A stretch of DNA of 8,162 nucleotides, from NCBI GenBank assembly GCA_946614405.1, contig CAMOGZ010000058.1, forward strand, positions 1 through 8,162. The letters are read 5' to 3'. Shown piece by piece: positions 6,603 through 8,162 of this stretch (positions are counted from its first letter, which is position 1; the number at the start of each line of letters is the position of its first letter). The translations under genes and the position numbers were made by a program. The notes under the pieces are model-generated. The model was not told the DNA's origin and searched no databases. It was given only the letters and a program-made list of their open reading frames with translations. Origin of the DNA: an uncultured Eubacterium sp. (GTDB taxonomy: Bacteria; Bacillota; Clostridia; Peptostreptococcales; Anaerovoracaceae).

Positions 6603-6631
6603 ATGTTATATGAAAATCGGGCCAATGTCAA
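6603..6631 (-). promoter_or_regulatory. Promoter of the xpt-purine transporter operon
   Basis: A perfect -35 TTGACA (6631-6626) is followed after 17 bases by TAACAT (6608-6603). The overlapping TATAAC (6610-6605) would give 15 bases. Transcription would start near 6596, about 12 bases before riboswitch helix P1, which is the expected distance. The spacer is AT-rich near the -10. Confidence 0.7.
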
Positions 6632-6723
6632 TTAGAAAGATGTGCAAAAATGGAGTTTTTCTGAACGAATCAACAAGTTCCGAAAATGGTTCGTCCAGGT
6701 AGACTTTGTGCTCCCGCGAACGT

Positions 6724-6750
6724 AAAAAGGCGGCCCCAAAAAGGGCCGCC
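6724..6750 (-). terminator. Intrinsic terminator of pta
   Basis: On the minus strand, GGCGGCCC (6750-6743) and GGGCCGCC (6736-6729) form a perfect eight-pair GC stem with a six-base loop. TTTTT (6728-6724) follows. It starts 23 bases after the pta stop. It separates pta from the xpt operon. Confidence 0.95.
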
Positions 6751-6773
6751 AAAGTACTCTCAGACCTATGCAA

Positions 6774-7775
6774 TTAGCTCAGAGCGGCAGTGATCAGTGC
6801 CATTCTGTAAACTTCCTCAGCATTGCATCCGCGGGACAGGTCGTTGATCGGTGCATTCAGTCCCTGCAGGATCGGGCCGTAAGCAGCATATCCGCCCAGG
6901 CGCTGTGCGATCTTGTAGCCGATGTTACCAGCTTCAATGTTCGGGAAGATGAAGGTGTTAGCCTGGCCTGCAACCGGGGATCCCTGGCACTTGGTCTTAG
7001 CAACGACCGGGGAAACAGCAGCGTCGAACTGCAGCTCGCCGTCGATAGCCAGTTCCGGAGCCATCTCCTGAGCCTTGATGGTAGCGTCGTGGGACAGCTT
7101 GACTGTGCCGCCCTTACCGGAGCCCTTGGTGGAGAAGCTCAGTACGGCAACCTTCGGGTCGATCTCGAAAGTCTTGGCGGTCTTGGCGGTCTCTACTGCG
7201 ACCTCAGCCAGTTTCTCAGCTGCGGAAACCACAACGTTTCCTTCCTTGTCAACGGTATCCTGATAATCAATGTTGATTGCACAGTCGCCGAATGCCATTC
7301 TGTGGTCCTCATCATTGATCATAATAAAGCAAGAGCTTACCAGGTGTGCACCAGGCTTGGTCTTGATCAGCTGCAGAGCCGGTCTTACGGTATCAGCTGT
7401 GGAATAGGTAGCTCCGCCCAGCAGGCAGTCAGCCTTACCCATCTTAACCAGCATGGTTCCGAAGTAGTTGCCCTTCAGCAGGTTAGCCTTGACATCCTCC
7501 ATGGACATCTTGCCTTTTCTCAGGTCGAACATGCACTGTGCCATCTCGTCCATCTCAGCATAGCAAGCCGGGTCGATGATCTCAGCGCCTTCGATATTGA
7601 ATCCGCCCTCAGCAGCAGCTGCCTTAACAGCATCCTCTGCTCCCAGCAGGATCACTTTCAGAGCTTTCTCAGCCAGCAGTTTGTCAGCAGCTTCCAGAAT
7701 ACGAGCGTCCTCACCCTCAGTGAATACGATAGTGCGCGGGTTCTGAATCAACTGTTCTCTCAGTTTGTCAAACAT
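6774..7775 (-). CDS. pta: Phosphate acetyltransferase
   Basis: This cytoplasmic enzyme converts acetyl-CoA and phosphate to acetyl phosphate and CoA. It is the first half of the Pta-AckA route that yields ATP during fermentation. At 333 residues it is the short, single-domain form. Family signatures, numbered from the start used here, are TEGEDARIL (19-27), LLGGATYSTADTVRPALQLIK (118-138), SFSTKGSGK (213-221), QFDAAVSPVVAKTKCQGSPVAG (249-270), FIFPNIEAGNIGYKIAQR (275-292), and NDLSRGC (311-317) with the Ser-Arg pair known to act in catalysis. The frame also has an ATG at 7793, but that codon has no ribosome binding site. GGAGG lies 11 bases before the ATG at 7775, and the protein then begins MFDKLREQL. 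No ackA follows within the window, since a terminator ends the unit. A long leader with hairpins precedes the gene. Confidence 0.96.
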   Translation of the reverse strand: MFDKLREQLIQNPRTIVFTEGEDARILEAADKLLAEKALKVILLGAEDAVKAAAAEGGFNIEGAEIIDPACYAEMDEMAQCMFDLRKGKMSMEDVKANLLKGNYFGTMLVKMGKADCLLGGATYSTADTVRPALQLIKTKPGAHLVSSCFIMINDEDHRMAFGDCAINIDYQDTVDKEGNVVVSAAEKLAEVAVETAKTAKTFEIDPKVAVLSFSTKGSGKGGTVKLSHDATIKAQEMAPELAIDGELQFDAAVSPVVAKTKCQGSPVAGQANTFIFPNIEAGNIGYKIAQRLGGYAAYGPILQGLNAPINDLSRGCNAEEVYRMALITAALS

Positions 7776-7861
7776 TTTAATCTTCTCCTCCATAGATCTT
7801 AAATGGTTTATTGCTGCTCCCGGTCTGCACCCTCCTGCCGCAGGCGACTTGCCGGCGCGGG

Positions 7862-7981
7862 TTGCTCCCTTATCGAGGTGTCTGCTCCCTTATGGGGCTT
7901 GTCCCCGTTCGGGGTTGCTCCTCAGGGCTTGCTCCTCATCGGGGGCCTGGCCCTACTCGGACCTTGCTCCCTCTCGGGTCC
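7862..7981 (-). repeat. Array of seven imperfect GC-rich repeats in the pta leader
   Basis: On the plus strand, units begin at about 7862, 7881, 7898, 7915, 7928, 7948 and 7964. They are 13 to 20 bases long and follow a loose pattern TTGCTCCCTTATCGGGG. On the transcribed strand each unit boundary reads AGCAA or a variant, followed by a C-run, a short purine- and A-rich loop, and a G-run. Examples are CCC-GAGA-GGG, CCCC-GAAC-GGGG and CCCC-ATAA-GGG. Each unit could therefore be a tiny hairpin. The units differ too much for a fresh slippage repeat, yet they keep the C-run/loop/G-run plan. The array sits between the likely promoter and the pta ribosome binding site, so it would be in the 5' untranslated RNA. 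No gene is seen here. Confidence 0.7.
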
Positions 7982-8015
7982 CGCTGCCGCCTTCCTCAGG
8001 CGCATGCCAAACCAG

Positions 8016-8034
8016 GGGTAGTTTACGTCTACCC
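8016..8034 (-). promoter_or_regulatory. Inverted repeat at the predicted pta transcript start
   Basis: GGGTAG (8034-8029) and CTACCC (8021-8016) are perfect inverted repeats separated by seven bases. They lie 4 bases after the -10 box. As DNA this could be an operator over the start site. As RNA it would be a hairpin at the very 5' end of the pta message. Confidence 0.55.
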
Positions 8035-8038
8035 TATA

Positions 8039-8066
8039 AATATACCACACTTCTCCGTAAAATCAA
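8039..8066 (-). promoter_or_regulatory. Probable promoter of pta
   Basis: TTGATT (8066-8061) and TATATT (8044-8039) are 16 bases apart, and TGG directly before the -10 gives an extended -10 element. Transcription would start near 8032-8034, leaving a leader of about 255 bases before the pta ATG. Confidence 0.65.
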
Positions 8067-8162
8067 AGGAAAGTTGCGCAGTTTGTCTGGGTTTCTTGCC
8101 CGGGCACCCCACCACTACTACAATATATTTGTGGTTAATACTCCTAACATCCAGTTGGGATG
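8067..8162. other. Window-edge stretch with no recognised gene
   Basis: This stretch holds no convincing coding sequence. A minus-strand frame is open from the edge at 8160 down to a TAG at 8031, but it crosses the pta promoter and resembles nothing I know. TGCCCGGGCA near 8098 is a perfect palindrome. Its role is unknown. Confidence 0.4.

Noticed and set aside
7776..7793. Earlier ATG of pta, six codons upstream
   Set aside because: It has no ribosome binding site. The codons themselves form the GGAGGAG site for the ATG at 7775.
6768..7802. Plus-strand open frame of 344 codons opposite pta
   Set aside because: It covers the pta gene exactly, crosses the promoter-side leader, and has low-complexity S/L/V-rich content. 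The pta frame is unmistakable.
7862..7981. CRISPR array
   Set aside because: The units are only 13-20 bases, imperfect, and directly adjacent without spacers. No cas genes are present.
7924..8005. Minus-strand short open frame starting at the ATG at 8005 in the pta leader, a possible leader peptide
   Set aside because: It has 27 codons but no ribosome binding site, and its sequence simply reads through the GC-rich repeats.
7803..8021. Plus-strand open frame of 72 codons across the repeat array
   Set aside because: It is made mostly of the GC-rich repeats and the flanking inverted repeat, has no ribosome binding site, and matches no known protein.
8031..8160. Minus-strand open frame running in from the window edge
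   Set aside because: It has about 43 codons and no recognisable motif, and it overlaps the pta promoter. It cannot be told from chance.

Overview
The window reads as chromosomal DNA of a Gram-positive anaerobe of the class Clostridia, probably a fairly GC-rich gut lineage. The reasons are strong AGGAGG-type ribosome binding sites, TTG start codons, a type II lipoprotein signal, intrinsic terminators, a purine riboswitch on xpt, and protein sequences typical of that group. This placement is an inference. Every convincing gene lies on the minus strand, so the biological order runs from position 8162 down to 1.

Region 8162-7776 is a 387-base stretch without a gene. It holds the likely pta promoter (8039-8066), an inverted repeat at the predicted transcript start (8016-8034), and an array of about seven short GC-rich imperfect repeats (7862-7981) that can each fold as a small hairpin. 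Next comes pta (7775-6774), phosphate acetyltransferase, closed by a textbook terminator (6724-6750). It is a separate single-gene unit as far as the window shows.

Region 6723-801 is a purine salvage and uptake operon. A promoter (6603-6631) is followed by a purine riboswitch aptamer (6515-6584) that I could fold completely, and then by a riboswitch-type terminator (6468-6509). Then come xpt (xanthine phosphoribosyltransferase), a BMP-family substrate-binding lipoprotein, a double-domain ABC ATPase, and two BMP-type permeases. Between the lipoprotein and the ATPase lie three hairpins. The strongest has a 15-bp stem and probably lets the binding protein be made in excess over the membrane parts. 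ATPase, permease 1 and permease 2 overlap by 8 bases at each junction, which suggests translational coupling. A terminator-like hairpin follows permease 2 (761-789).

Region 743-1 is the N-terminal part of a multi-spanning membrane protein that runs into the start of a YdcF (DUF218) domain. It is cut by the window edge.

Together, the riboswitch would sense guanine or hypoxanthine and shut off both the transporter that brings purines in and the enzyme that converts guanine or xanthine to nucleotides. This makes a purine nucleobase or nucleoside the best guess for the transporter substrate. The components are known families. The least ordinary items are the altered loop-loop contacts of the riboswitch, the repeat-bearing pta leader, and the unusual second nucleotide-binding site of the ATPase.
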